The notes beneath the pieces were generated by a model. It was not told where the DNA came from. It saw only the letters and a list, made by a program, of their open reading frames with translations, and did no database searches. Position numbers and translations under genes: made by a program. 64,000 nt of DNA from Pantoea agglomerans (GTDB lineage: Bacteria; Pseudomonadota; Gammaproteobacteria; Enterobacterales; Enterobacteriaceae): the NCBI RefSeq assembly GCF_021397715.1, contig NZ_CP090207.1:310001-374000 (forward strand), written 5' to 3'. The stretch's first letter is position 1. The number at the start of each line of letters is the position of its first letter. Below are positions 1 through 8,172 of the stretch, in pieces.

Positions 1-1060
1 CTTTGCTGACATCCTGATGAAACGGCGTGTCGTCGAGCGCGGCAGGGAATCCCTGCGGCAAAAAGCTCTGATGCACTGAGTAAGTCAGCGCCAGAATATT
101 CTTCTGGATACTCTCATAGTCCAGCGCCCACTTGATCGCCTGCCAGACCTGCGGTTTCGCCAGTTCGGGATGCGTGGTGTTGCAGGAGATCAGCATAATC
201 GCCGACAGCGGCTGCCTGACCAGCGCCACGCTGGCATCCTGGGTCAGCGGTTTAAGCTGTTCGGTGGTGAGATCGTAAGCCACATCGACATCGCCTTTTT
301 TCAGCATCAGCGCCTGCGCCGCCGGGTCGGCAATATGTTTCAGGATCACCCGCTTAATGGTGCTCTGGCTGGCATCGTGGGGATTGCGTTCGAGGATGAC
401 GCTTTCGCTGGCTTTCCAGCCGCGCAGGGTAAAAGCCCCTGAACCGGCGCTGTGCTGTTTCAGCCAGCCGTTACCGAGGTCGTCTTGCTGCTGATTCGCC
501 AGACAGGCTTTTTTCGACACAATGCTGCCGACGGTGGCAGAGAGGCAATAGAGCAGAAAAGTCTCTGAGGCTGGCGTCTCCAGCGTCATCTCCAGCGTAT
601 GCGCATCTTTGGCAATCACCCGCTGATCGACATTCTCTTTGGTAAAACCGAACTGATTGATAATAAACGCCGGACTCTTATCCAGTTTAACGATGCGTTG
701 CAGCGAAAACGCCGCATCTTCAGCGGTCAGGGCTGAGCCATCGGCAAAGGTCGCGGCCGGGTCAAGGAAGAAGGTAAAGACGCGGCTGTCGCTGCTGACC
801 TGCCAGCTTTTCGCCAGCTGGCCGATCACTTTATCAGCCTGTTTCGGGTCAGCCATCACCAGCCGTTGATAGAGGTTGCCGCAGATCTGCCCGCCGGTCG
901 CTTCGAAACTCTCATGCGGGTCGAGGCTGGTGATATTGTCCAGCTGCATCGCCATCACCAGCATACCCGCGGGCGCGGCGGCGAAAGCAGAATTCTGGCT
1001 CAGCCAGCACACCACGGGAACGGCACTGCATCCTGCAAGAAAACGTCTTCTGGTGACCAT
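1..1060 (-). CDS. Peptide ABC transporter substrate-binding protein with Tat leader (partial, C-terminus off the left edge)
   Basis: About 353 codons are present; the 3' end lies beyond base 1. The N-terminus carries a twin-arginine signal (residues 3-10 TRRRFLAG), then a hydrophobic stretch and a likely AxA-type cleavage site near residue 26 (NSAFAAAP). After it comes the start of a family 5 solute-binding domain: SLDPHESFEATGGQICGNLY, LYQRLV, then FADGSALTAEDAAFSLQRI, as in DppA/OppA-type proteins. By family it binds peptides in the periplasm for an ABC importer. Such proteins normally use the Sec route, so a Tat leader is unusual and suggests folding or cofactor loading before export. It is divergent from a dipeptidase at 1258, which suggests peptide uptake and cleavage work together. 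The cognate permease genes would lie to the left. Confidence 0.85.
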   Translation of the reverse strand, partial: MVTRRRFLAGCSAVPVVCWLSQNSAFAAAPAGMLVMAMQLDNITSLDPHESFEATGGQICGNLYQRLVMADPKQADKVIGQLAKSWQVSSDSRVFTFFLDPAATFADGSALTAEDAAFSLQRIVKLDKSPAFIINQFGFTKENVDQRVIAKDAHTLEMTLETPASETFLLYCLSATVGSIVSKKACLANQQQDDLGNGWLKQHSAGSGAFTLRGWKASESVILERNPHDASQSTIKRVILKHIADPAAQALMLKKGDVDVAYDLTTEQLKPLTQDASVALVRQPLSAIMLISCNTTHPELAKPQVWQAIKWALDYESIQKNILALTYSVHQSFLPQGFPAALDDTPFHQDVSK

Positions 1061-1119
1061 GCTATCTCCAAGTTATTGATTATAAATGCAAATTATGAAA
1101 TTCCCGCTGCGTTATTGTC

Positions 1120-1149
1120 TTGACATCCCGCCGCGAGCAGAGGATTAAT
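1120..1149 (+). promoter_or_regulatory. Candidate sigma70 promoter for the dipeptidase
   Basis: A perfect -35 box TTGACA at 1120-1125 is followed after 18 bp by ATTAAT at 1144-1149, a 4/6 match to the -10 box. It lies about 108 bp upstream of the chosen dipeptidase start in the divergent intergenic region 1061-1257. Pattern match only. Confidence 0.35.
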
Positions 1150-1257
1150 AGAGGACTCTCGCGGTTTCAGCGGCGCTGAAATTGCCTCTTTATGGTGCGG
1201 TCGCCCTGCCGGCTGGCAGCACTTGCGTCATCTCTGTCATTAACGGAATGGATGAAT

Positions 1258-2313
1258 ATGTCTGAGACACACTCTGCTGCAATCCCGGTATTTGATGGTC
1301 ATAACGACGTGTTAAGCCGCTTATGGCAGCACCATCAGGCGGACCCGATCGGCGCCTTTTTTCAGGGAACCGCCAGCGGCCAGCTCGATTTTCCGCGTAT
1401 CCGCCGCGGAAAAATGGCGGGCGGCATCTTTGCCGTCTGGGTGCCTTCCCATCCGGTTGTTGCAAGAAGTGAGCCAGATGCGATTCATTTTCCTCAGGAA
1501 ATGATCCAGGCTGCCCGTGACGCCACCTTTTCGATGCTGGCCTTACTGTTACGCATTGAAGCCGCGTCTGGCGGTCAGGTGAAAATCTGCCGGTCGGCCG
1601 CCGAAATTCGTCACTGCATGGCGCACAACGTGCTGGCGGTGGTGATGCACATTGAAGGCGCGGAAGCGCTGGACACCCAGGGAGAGCTGCTGGATATCCT
1701 CTACGCCAGCGGTCTGCGCTCGCTGGGGCCGCTGTGGAGCCGGAACAATCAGTTCGGCTATGGCGTTCCGTTCCGCTTTCCCTCTTCACCGGACCTTGGT
1801 GACGGTCTGACGGCCGCCGGTGAACAGCTGGTGCGTGACTGCAATCGCCGCCGCATCCTGGTCGATCTGTCGCACATGGATGAGAAAGGCTTCTGGCAGG
1901 CCGCCGCCCTCAGCGATGCGCCGCTGGTGGCCAGCCACTCCAACGCCCATGCGCTCAGCGCACAGTCGCGTAACCTCACCGATCGTCAGCTGGCAGCGAT
2001 TGCGGAGAGCGGCGGCTTTGTCGGCGTGAACTTTGCCGTCCCTTTTCTGCGTGAAGATGGCGATCGTGATGCGCCAACCGGCGTTGACCAGATAGTGCGG
2101 CATGTGGAATACCTGCTGGAGAAAGTGGGCGAGGATGGCGTGGGGTTTGGCTCCGATCTTGATGGGGCCACCATGCCGGGCGATTTACAGGATGTGGCCG
2201 GTTTTCCGCATCTGGTCAGCGCGCTGGCACAGCGAGGCTATTCAGAGGCGCTGCTGAATAAAATCTGTTACGGCAACTGGTTACGCGTCCTCGACGCCAC
2301 CTGGGGCGGCTGA
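1258..2313 (+). CDS. Membrane dipeptidase family (peptidase M19) zinc dipeptidase
   Basis: A 351-residue metallopeptidase of the M19 (renal dipeptidase) family, hydrolysing dipeptides. The binuclear zinc ligands of the family are visible: H15 and D17 in PVFDGHNDVL, bridging E133 in MHIEGAEAL, H206 in DLSHMD, H227 in ASHSNAHAL and D300 in FGSDLDG. There is no signal peptide, so it is probably cytoplasmic. The frame is open from 1192, but family homology starts at PVFDGHND, and the ATG at 1258 (or the adjacent ATG at 1252) follows a weak GGA-containing site, so the extra N-terminal residues are unlikely to be translated. Two bases separate its stop from the next gene, a LysR regulator, so the two are probably cotranscribed. 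The divergent peptide-binding protein suggests a shared peptide substrate. Confidence 0.88.
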   Translation: MSETHSAAIPVFDGHNDVLSRLWQHHQADPIGAFFQGTASGQLDFPRIRRGKMAGGIFAVWVPSHPVVARSEPDAIHFPQEMIQAARDATFSMLALLLRIEAASGGQVKICRSAAEIRHCMAHNVLAVVMHIEGAEALDTQGELLDILYASGLRSLGPLWSRNNQFGYGVPFRFPSSPDLGDGLTAAGEQLVRDCNRRRILVDLSHMDEKGFWQAAALSDAPLVASHSNAHALSAQSRNLTDRQLAAIAESGGFVGVNFAVPFLREDGDRDAPTGVDQIVRHVEYLLEKVGEDGVGFGSDLDGATMPGDLQDVAGFPHLVSALAQRGYSEALLNKICYGNWLRVLDATWGG

Positions 2314-2315
2314 CA

Positions 2316-3233
2316 ATGCGGCTGCGCCACATTGAAGTGTTCCAGGCAATTGTCCAGACCGGCACCATCAGTGGCGCGGCGCGGCTGCTTAACGTCTCGC
2401 AGCCCAATGTCAGCCGGGTGCTGAATCACGCCGAGCAGCAACTCGGGTTTGCGCTGTTTGAGCGGCGCGCGCAGGGAATGGTGATGACCGAAGAGGGCCG
2501 TCGCCTGCTGCCGGAAGTCGATGAGCTGTACCAGCGGCTGCAGGCGATCACCCAGCTGGCGGAACAGCTGCGGCGCGGTGAAGGACAACGGGTGAGAGTT
2601 GGCGCAGCCCACGCCTTTGGTCAGAGCGTGCTGGCACCGGCGCTGGTGGCGTTTCGTCAGCAGGCCGCTTTCGTCAACGTCGAACTGGTCACCGAACACT
2701 TCAGCACGCTGTGTGGCGCGCTGCTTGATAACCAGCTCGATTTCGCGCTGGTGTTTGGTCAGCAGGTCGATGCCGATCTGCTGGCTGAGCCGCTGTTTCA
2801 GTCCTCAATGGTGGCGCTGCTGCCGCGCAACACCACACAGCGCGGGCCGGTCACGCTGGAGTGGCTGTGCCACAATAATCTGCTGATGATGCAGCAGCAG
2901 GACCCGCTGGGCCGGGTGCTGCACCGGGCGCTGCGCGATCGCCAGCTGCATTCGGCCCACTCGCTGTCGATCAAAACCTACTCCGTGATTGCCGATATGG
3001 TGCTGGCGGGCGGTGGCGTGGGTGTGGTCGATCTCTTCACCGCCTGCCGCTATGCCGATCAGCTGACGCTGCTGCCGGTGGCCCAGCCGCTGCCGTTTGA
3101 GGTGATGCTGATCAGCCGCCGTGACCAGCCACAATCGCAATCCACGCTGCATCTCAAGCAGGTGATCCGCACCCAGCTGTGGGCGATTGCCCGTCAGTGC
3201 GAAGCGCAATTTGTCACGCCGTTAACCGGATAA
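2316..3233 (+). CDS. LysR family transcriptional regulator
   Basis: A 305-residue LysR-type regulator. The N-terminal winged helix-turn-helix is clear (residues about 15-45, containing GTISGAARLLNVSQPNVSRV), followed by the usual linker helix and a two-lobed effector domain from about residue 90 (RVRVGAAHAFGQSVLAPALV). It starts 2 bp after the dipeptidase stop. A LysR protein placed behind a catabolic gene that is divergent from a transporter gene commonly controls that intergenic region (here 1061-1257). The ligand cannot be told from the sequence; a peptide or amino acid is an inference from context. Confidence 0.85.
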   Translation: MRLRHIEVFQAIVQTGTISGAARLLNVSQPNVSRVLNHAEQQLGFALFERRAQGMVMTEEGRRLLPEVDELYQRLQAITQLAEQLRRGEGQRVRVGAAHAFGQSVLAPALVAFRQQAAFVNVELVTEHFSTLCGALLDNQLDFALVFGQQVDADLLAEPLFQSSMVALLPRNTTQRGPVTLEWLCHNNLLMMQQQDPLGRVLHRALRDRQLHSAHSLSIKTYSVIADMVLAGGGVGVVDLFTACRYADQLTLLPVAQPLPFEVMLISRRDQPQSQSTLHLKQVIRTQLWAIARQCEAQFVTPLTG

Positions 3234-3256
3234 CCCGCCTGCTGCCTGATCCCGTC

Positions 3257-3263
3257 CTACACT
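3257..3263 (+). promoter_or_regulatory. sigmaS-like -10 box (CTACACT) before the alpha/beta hydrolase
   Basis: CTACACT, the preferred -10 sequence of sigmaS promoters, lies 30 bp before the ATG at 3293. The same heptamer sits before uspB and prlC in this window. No convincing -35 box is present, as is common for sigmaS promoters. Pattern match only. Confidence 0.3.
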
Positions 3264-3292
3264 GAGTTATCCCCCCGAAACAGGAGCAGCGG

Positions 3293-4204
3293 ATGATCCA
3301 GAAACATCGACGAAAACAGGCGGCTATCGTGGCAGGCGTTGGGTTAGGTGTGGCGGCCACACTGTGGGGCATGAAACGCTGGCAGCAGCTGAAACAGACG
3401 CCGCCGGTCTCGCCGCGCAGCCATCACGCCGGGCTGGCCGGTTATTATCAGCAGATTGGCGACTGGCGGATGTTTACCCGCGTGACGCCAAATGAAACTC
3501 AGGGGCTGCCGGTGGTGCTGATTCACGGCCTGGTGCTGTCCGGCCGGGCAATGGAGCCGCTGGCGCTGGCATTAAGCCGCGATTATCACGTACTGGTGCC
3601 GGACCTGCCGGGTTTCGGTGCCAGTGCGCTGCCCGCCTCAGCACCGGTGATGTCGGTGGATCAACTGGCGGACGCGCTGTGGCTGTGGCTGCAGCACAAC
3701 GGTTTCCAGCGCGCCATCTGGGTGGGCAACTCGTTTGGCTGTCAGATTCTGGCTGCGCTGGCGGTGAAATATCCGCAGGCGGTAGCGGGGCTGGTGCTAC
3801 AGGGGCCGACGGTCGATCGCCACGCCCGTAGCCTGCCACGTCAGCTGTGGCGCGACTGGCGCAATGGCCGACTGGAGGCCCGTCGTCCGCCGGGTCCGCT
3901 GGCGCGCATCGATTACGCCAAAGCGGGTCTGCGGCGCGCCTTTGGCACCCTGCGCGCCATGATGCGTGACCATATTGAGCATCGTCTGACCTACATCAGC
4001 GCGCCCACCCTGCTGCTGCGCGGCTCGCGCGACCCGGTCTGTCCGGCGCGCTGGCTGGATGAACTCGCCGCCCTGATGCCGCACAGCGAAACCCTTACGC
4101 TGCGTGACGGCACGCACACCCTGCACTACGTCTATCCGTGGAGTTTCTGTCACGCCATTCGCCCGTTCCTGGCGCGTATCCAGCAGGAGGATCAGCATGA
4201 GTAA
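3293..4204 (+). CDS. Membrane-anchored alpha/beta hydrolase
   Basis: A 303-residue alpha/beta hydrolase. Residues about 10-27 form one hydrophobic helix after a basic start (KHRRKQAAIVAGVG), which would anchor the enzyme in the inner membrane. The catalytic triad is visible: nucleophile S147 in VGNSFG, D247 in LLRGSRDP and H275 in RDGTHTLHY, with the oxyanion loop HG at 78-79. The ATG at 3293 follows a good Shine-Dalgarno site (caggagcagcgg). Substrate unknown; the sequence resembles broad-specificity esterase/haloperoxidase-type hydrolases. It overlaps the next gene by 8 bp, so the two are translationally coupled. Confidence 0.82.
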   Translation: MIQKHRRKQAAIVAGVGLGVAATLWGMKRWQQLKQTPPVSPRSHHAGLAGYYQQIGDWRMFTRVTPNETQGLPVVLIHGLVLSGRAMEPLALALSRDYHVLVPDLPGFGASALPASAPVMSVDQLADALWLWLQHNGFQRAIWVGNSFGCQILAALAVKYPQAVAGLVLQGPTVDRHARSLPRQLWRDWRNGRLEARRPPGPLARIDYAKAGLRRAFGTLRAMMRDHIEHRLTYISAPTLLLRGSRDPVCPARWLDELAALMPHSETLTLRDGTHTLHYVYPWSFCHAIRPFLARIQQEDQHE

Positions 4205-5588
4205 ACCACCGAAAGGGATTGCCCGCTTCGACTCGTCCGCCGCGATGCTGCTGGCGCTGGCTAACGCGCTGCACGATCGGCCTTTCGCCAGCCCCAGCCA
4301 GTCACCGACGCTGGATCGCCTGCTGCCGTCGCTTAACCGGCTACCTACCGGGCTGCGCGAATGGGGTTATGCGCTGGGCGGCATGGCAGAAGGCATCACG
4401 CTGCGTCAGGCCGGCGAGCTGGATGTGGAAGGGATCGCCGAATGGATGGTCAGTGAATATCCGCAGCAGGATTATCCGGCGGCCTTTATCGGTTCATCGA
4501 ACGGGGCGCTGATTCACCTGGCGGCGGCGATGGGCGCGCCCTGGCTGCCCCAGACCTTCCTCTGTCCGGTGCGGGCCGCCAATAACGATCCCGATGATGC
4601 GCAGACCAGCTTCGAGCAGGGCAAGGAGATTGCCGCCGCGCTGCTGGCCGCCTGGCCGCGGCTGGCGGTGCACCACATGCAGGACCCGAATCAGGATCGG
4701 CTGATGCTCGATCAGATGCGCTACTTCCGGCTGAAACTGCGCGAACTGCCGCTGGCGTTCAACGAGTTTCTGATGGGCAGCCTGCCGGCCGGATCAACGC
4801 TGTTTATTAATCACTGCACCCGACAATGGCCGGTAACACGCACCAGCGATCGCTCGTTTTTCCAGTTTGGTGCGCTCGGCGGCGCGACCGAAAAAGAGTA
4901 CTTACAGGGTGGCCCGCGGGTGGCGGAATATCTGGCGCGCTACGGCATCGATCGCGAGCGCTGGACGCCGCCCGCCATCACTGACCACGTACCGGAAGCG
5001 GAATGGGGATTAGATGGTTATCTGATTTCGCCGCTGAAAAAACTGGCGGAGGCTCAGGGCCTGAAGCTGATGGAGATTCGTTACGAAGATCCGGAGGCGA
5101 TGAGCTATGTGGTGGCGGAGATCTACCGCGACTGGTATCTGGCCGCCGGTATTTTACCGACCCGCCTGACGGTGGACAGCTTCCTGCTGATGGACCCCTG
5201 GTGCAGTATGCAGCAGCACGCGATTCCGTTCTGGCTGGTGTTCTGCACCGAGCCCTCCGCCGCGGCGCTGCAGCGTTTCCTCGAAAAACAGCCGCCGTTC
5301 CGCAACATCGACATGATGCTGTTTTCCCACGGCACCGACAGCATCGGGCTGGCAGAGATCACGCGCTGGCAGTCGCTGCTGGCCTATGCGCGGGAGGAGG
5401 GAGCGTTGATTGGGGTGGATGAGGAGCGCTTCCCGCGCGATTTCGCCACTTTCGCCCGCTTTGACTCGGCATTACGGCAACGGGCGCCGCTGTTACCGCC
5501 GCCGCCGCTGCTGAGCGTGGAGAAGGTGATTTCCGGTATCCAGCGCTATGGCGCGAAACATGGCGTGACCCTGACGGCGCTGACCTGA
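4197..5588 (+). CDS. Conserved protein of unknown function, coupled to the alpha/beta hydrolase
   Basis: A 463-residue protein whose family I do not recognise. Its ATG at 4197 sits inside the last codons of the hydrolase gene (ATGAGTAA, 8-bp overlap), preceded by caggaggatcagc, a strong ribosome binding site. It has no signal peptide and no clear membrane helix. Residues 96-103 (AAFIGSSNG) look like a nucleophile elbow of an alpha/beta-type fold with S101 central. Other conserved-looking parts are NHCTRQWPVTRTSDRSFFQF, GLDGYLISPLKKLAE and LMDPWCSMQQHAIPFW. The coupling to a membrane-anchored hydrolase suggests one pathway or complex, possibly lipid- or ester-related; that is inference. Confidence 0.75.
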   Translation: MSKPPKGIARFDSSAAMLLALANALHDRPFASPSQSPTLDRLLPSLNRLPTGLREWGYALGGMAEGITLRQAGELDVEGIAEWMVSEYPQQDYPAAFIGSSNGALIHLAAAMGAPWLPQTFLCPVRAANNDPDDAQTSFEQGKEIAAALLAAWPRLAVHHMQDPNQDRLMLDQMRYFRLKLRELPLAFNEFLMGSLPAGSTLFINHCTRQWPVTRTSDRSFFQFGALGGATEKEYLQGGPRVAEYLARYGIDRERWTPPAITDHVPEAEWGLDGYLISPLKKLAEAQGLKLMEIRYEDPEAMSYVVAEIYRDWYLAAGILPTRLTVDSFLLMDPWCSMQQHAIPFWLVFCTEPSAAALQRFLEKQPPFRNIDMMLFSHGTDSIGLAEITRWQSLLAYAREEGALIGVDEERFPRDFATFARFDSALRQRAPLLPPPPLLSVEKVISGIQRYGAKHGVTLTALT

Positions 5589-5609
5589 TGTCTGCGCCGT
5601 CAGGCGGGA

Positions 5610-6962
5610 TTACTCGCCGTCGGTGATCGGTTTGCGCACCAGCAGCAGGTAAGCCAGTGCGCCAACCAGCGTCACGCAGGCACAAATCATCAGCGCCATG
5701 CTGAACGATTTGGTGGTGTCGAGCACCCAGCCGGTGATGACCGGTGCAAAGGAGGCGAAGATAAAGCTGGCGAAGTTCTGGATACTGCCGACCGATGCGG
5801 TCATGCGGGCCGTCACATTGGCGTGAATCAGGCCCCAGCATGAGGTCCCGGCGAAGTGAATGCAGAACAGCGCCATGCCAATCAGCGTCACGGCACTGGT
5901 GGTATCGGTGGCGCGGGTCACCACGGCGGTAAAGCCAGCCGAGAGCAGCATCCCGCTGACGATGCAGACCTTGCGGGTTTTCACCGCGTTAAAGCCCCGG
6001 CGGACCAGCGAATCGACCACATAGCCGTTCAGCAACATCCCCGCGGCACCAAACAGGAACGGAATCGCCGCCAGCAGGCCGGTGCTTTTCAGATCCAGAT
6101 GATAGGTCGACTGCAGATAACCCGGCAGCCAGGCGATATAGAGCCATGCGGTATAGTTGATGCCGCTGAAGCCAATCATCATTCCCCACATGGTGCGCTG
6201 CTTAAACAGACCGCGCCACTCTTTGAAGCTGATCGGCTCTTTACGCGACGCCACACTGCCCGCCTGCAGATAGTGGATCTCTTCTGCGCTCAGGGTGTTG
6301 TTATCGCGATCGCGGTAAACCATATACCAGCCGATAGCGAGGAACATCCCGAGGATACCGATGGTGACGAACATGCCGCGCCAGCCCATCACCAGCATCA
6401 TCGCCGCCAGAATCGGCGGTGCCACTGACAGGCCGATCATTGAGGCGGCATTAAACATCCCCATCGGCATACCGCGATCTTTGATATTGAACCAGTCGTT
6501 AATCACTTTGACGCCGCACGGGTTCATCGGCGCTTCACCAATGCCCAGGCCGATACGCACCAGGATGAACTGGGTGAAGTTATGCACCAGCCCGGACGCC
6601 GCCTGAAACAGCGACCAGATAAACATGCCGATGCCGAGCATAATGCGCGGCCCTTTACGATCCAGCAGCGCGCCGCACGGCAACTGCGCCAGGCCGTAGG
6701 CCAGCGAGAAGGCCGAGAGCAGGAAGCCGATCTCGGTGGCGCTCAGCCCCATCTCCTCACGAATGGTCATGTTGGCGACCGACAGCGAGCTGCGGTCAAG
6801 GTAGTTGATAATGGCGGCGAACAGCAGCAACAGCATCGCTGTTACCTGAATTTTGCGGATGCGCGGTGAGCGAACGATATCGCCGCGCATCGGAACGTAA
6901 TCCTGGCCTGGCGCCGCACTGCCGGACACGTTGTCGTGGCCGGTCACTGATGTCTTTTCCAT
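5610..6962 (-). CDS. lgoT: L-galactonate:H+ symporter, MFS anion:cation symporter family
   Basis: A 450-residue MFS transporter of the anion:cation symporter family with about 12 membrane helices. It closely follows E. coli LgoT (YjjL): INYLDRSSLSVANMTIREEM in helix 1, AYGLAQLPCGALLDRKGPR at the first cytoplasmic loop, and GIGEAPMNPCGVKVINDWFN. The start at 6962 has a strong site (GGGAGAGTGCA) and matches the E. coli N-terminus MEK; the upstream open extension is not needed. The function in E. coli is L-galactonate uptake. It lies next to lgoR and lgoD as in E. coli. Two direct operator-like half-sites lie 154 bp upstream. Specificity is assigned from homology and context. Confidence 0.9.
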   Translation of the reverse strand: MEKTSVTGHDNVSGSAAPGQDYVPMRGDIVRSPRIRKIQVTAMLLLLFAAIINYLDRSSLSVANMTIREEMGLSATEIGFLLSAFSLAYGLAQLPCGALLDRKGPRIMLGIGMFIWSLFQAASGLVHNFTQFILVRIGLGIGEAPMNPCGVKVINDWFNIKDRGMPMGMFNAASMIGLSVAPPILAAMMLVMGWRGMFVTIGILGMFLAIGWYMVYRDRDNNTLSAEEIHYLQAGSVASRKEPISFKEWRGLFKQRTMWGMMIGFSGINYTAWLYIAWLPGYLQSTYHLDLKSTGLLAAIPFLFGAAGMLLNGYVVDSLVRRGFNAVKTRKVCIVSGMLLSAGFTAVVTRATDTTSAVTLIGMALFCIHFAGTSCWGLIHANVTARMTASVGSIQNFASFIFASFAPVITGWVLDTTKSFSMALMICACVTLVGALAYLLLVRKPITDGE

Positions 6963-7115
6963 TGCACTCTCCCGAAGCTGGGTACTTATCGTTATGGTGA
7001 AGAGGGGGTTCGCGCGGCGGCAAATGGCCGCCATGACGTTGCTGTCGAGACTAAGAGCAAAGGGTGAAGGATGTTGCAAAGATGTTTCTGAATCGTGCGG
7101 GAGCTAATGCTTTGT

Positions 7116-7136
7116 GGTTTTTAATCGGTTTTTAAT
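7116..7136. promoter_or_regulatory. Direct repeat of operator-like half-site upstream of lgoT (candidate LgoR site)
   Basis: GGTTTTTAAT occurs twice, at 7116-7125 and 7127-7136, one helical turn (11 bp) apart, between lgoT and lgoR. The second copy runs over the lgoR stop codon (7132-7134). The same half-site forms the palindrome at 8045-8066 on the other side of lgoR. The pairing with LgoR is inferred from position. Confidence 0.5.
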
Positions 7137-8034
7137 TGTACTGCCCGATCGAGCGCACCATTGAGGTTTTGGCGGTCGCCAGATGGTTATGTAATGCACA
7201 GAGCGCGTCGATATCCTGACGGCCGATCAGCGCGGTCAGAATCGCCATATGCTCCTCCAGCGCCACGATATTGCGCTGTTTCAGATCGCTCTCATCCCAC
7301 TGATAATGCGAATGAAATATCACTGAGATAATCTCCAGCGACTGATTAAAAAAAGGATTGTTGGCGGCCGATAAAATCAGCGAATGCATCTGCCGATCCA
7401 GCGCAGCAAAGTGGCGGTAGTTGCTGGCGATGGTGTCGCGCATCGATCGGTGGCGATCCAGCAGATCCCGCGCCTGTACCCAGCGCTCATCGCTGGCGGG
7501 CAGATTCAGAAAGCGGCTCAGCGCATGGGTTTCCAGCATCTCCCGCAGTTCAAACAGTTTCTCTGCGTAATCCTGGGTGAATTTCTTCATCCGCCACTGA
7601 CCCCGTTTGACCGGCTCCAGCAGATCGTAGCGCATAAAACGCAGCAGAAATTCCCGTACCACCACCGGGCTGACTTTCACCTGCTGGGCCAGTTGCAGTT
7701 CGCTGAAGGTATCGCCCGGCACCAGCTGGCGCTGATTAATCATATTAAAAAAGACCTGCTCGAAGTGGCTGGCCTGCTGCTCAATCGGCGGCGTTAACGC
7801 GCTGAACCCATCTTCTTCCTGCGGATCGCGGACGATCAGGTAAGTCTGATCCACTTTTTCCAGCACGCCACGCTGATGCAGATAGTGCAGGGTATGACGC
7901 ACCGTGGTACGGCTGATATTGAACATCTCGGCCAGCGCCGCCTGGGGAGGCAACGGCGAAAGAATGTGGCGCTGGGCGATGCTTTCCAGCATCTGATTGA
8001 TCACGTTATGACGTAAATTCTGACTGCGGCTCAT
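7132..8034 (-). CDS. lgoR: GntR family transcriptional regulator of L-galactonate use
   Basis: A 300-residue protein in the position and orientation of E. coli lgoR (yjjM), between lgoT and the divergent lgoD. The N-terminus holds a winged helix-turn-helix (ALAEMFNISRTTVRHTLHYL, residues about 33-52). A second, GntR-like DNA-binding stretch (SELQLAQQVKVSPVVVREFL) precedes a C-terminal FCD-like all-helical ligand domain with DRQMHSLILSAANNPFF. Having two helix-turn-helix-like segments fits the duplicated half-sites seen nearby. The start at 8034 has a perfect GGAGG site. It probably senses L-galactonate or a derivative and controls lgoT and lgoD. Role from homology and gene order. Confidence 0.85.
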   Translation of the reverse strand: MSRSQNLRHNVINQMLESIAQRHILSPLPPQAALAEMFNISRTTVRHTLHYLHQRGVLEKVDQTYLIVRDPQEEDGFSALTPPIEQQASHFEQVFFNMINQRQLVPGDTFSELQLAQQVKVSPVVVREFLLRFMRYDLLEPVKRGQWRMKKFTQDYAEKLFELREMLETHALSRFLNLPASDERWVQARDLLDRHRSMRDTIASNYRHFAALDRQMHSLILSAANNPFFNQSLEIISVIFHSHYQWDESDLKQRNIVALEEHMAILTALIGRQDIDALCALHNHLATAKTSMVRSIGQYN

Positions 8035-8044
8035 GTCGCCCTCC

Positions 8045-8066
8045 GGTTTTTAATGCATTAAAAACC
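8045..8066. promoter_or_regulatory. Perfect 22-bp palindrome in the lgoR/lgoD intergenic region (candidate LgoR operator)
   Basis: The half-site GGTTTTTAATG is followed immediately by its exact complement, giving a perfect 22-bp dyad 11 bp upstream of the lgoR start and 107 bp upstream of lgoD. GGTTTTTAAT recurs twice before lgoT. A binding site for LgoR that controls both divergent genes is the simplest reading. Confidence 0.6.
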
Positions 8067-8172
8067 ATTCAAAGCCCAAAAAAATCGTCGTGCTTCACAC
8101 TTCCCGCAAGCCAACGCCGCGCGGCGGTCAGGATTCGCCATAACTGCGTGCAGGACAAACCGGAGAATCACC

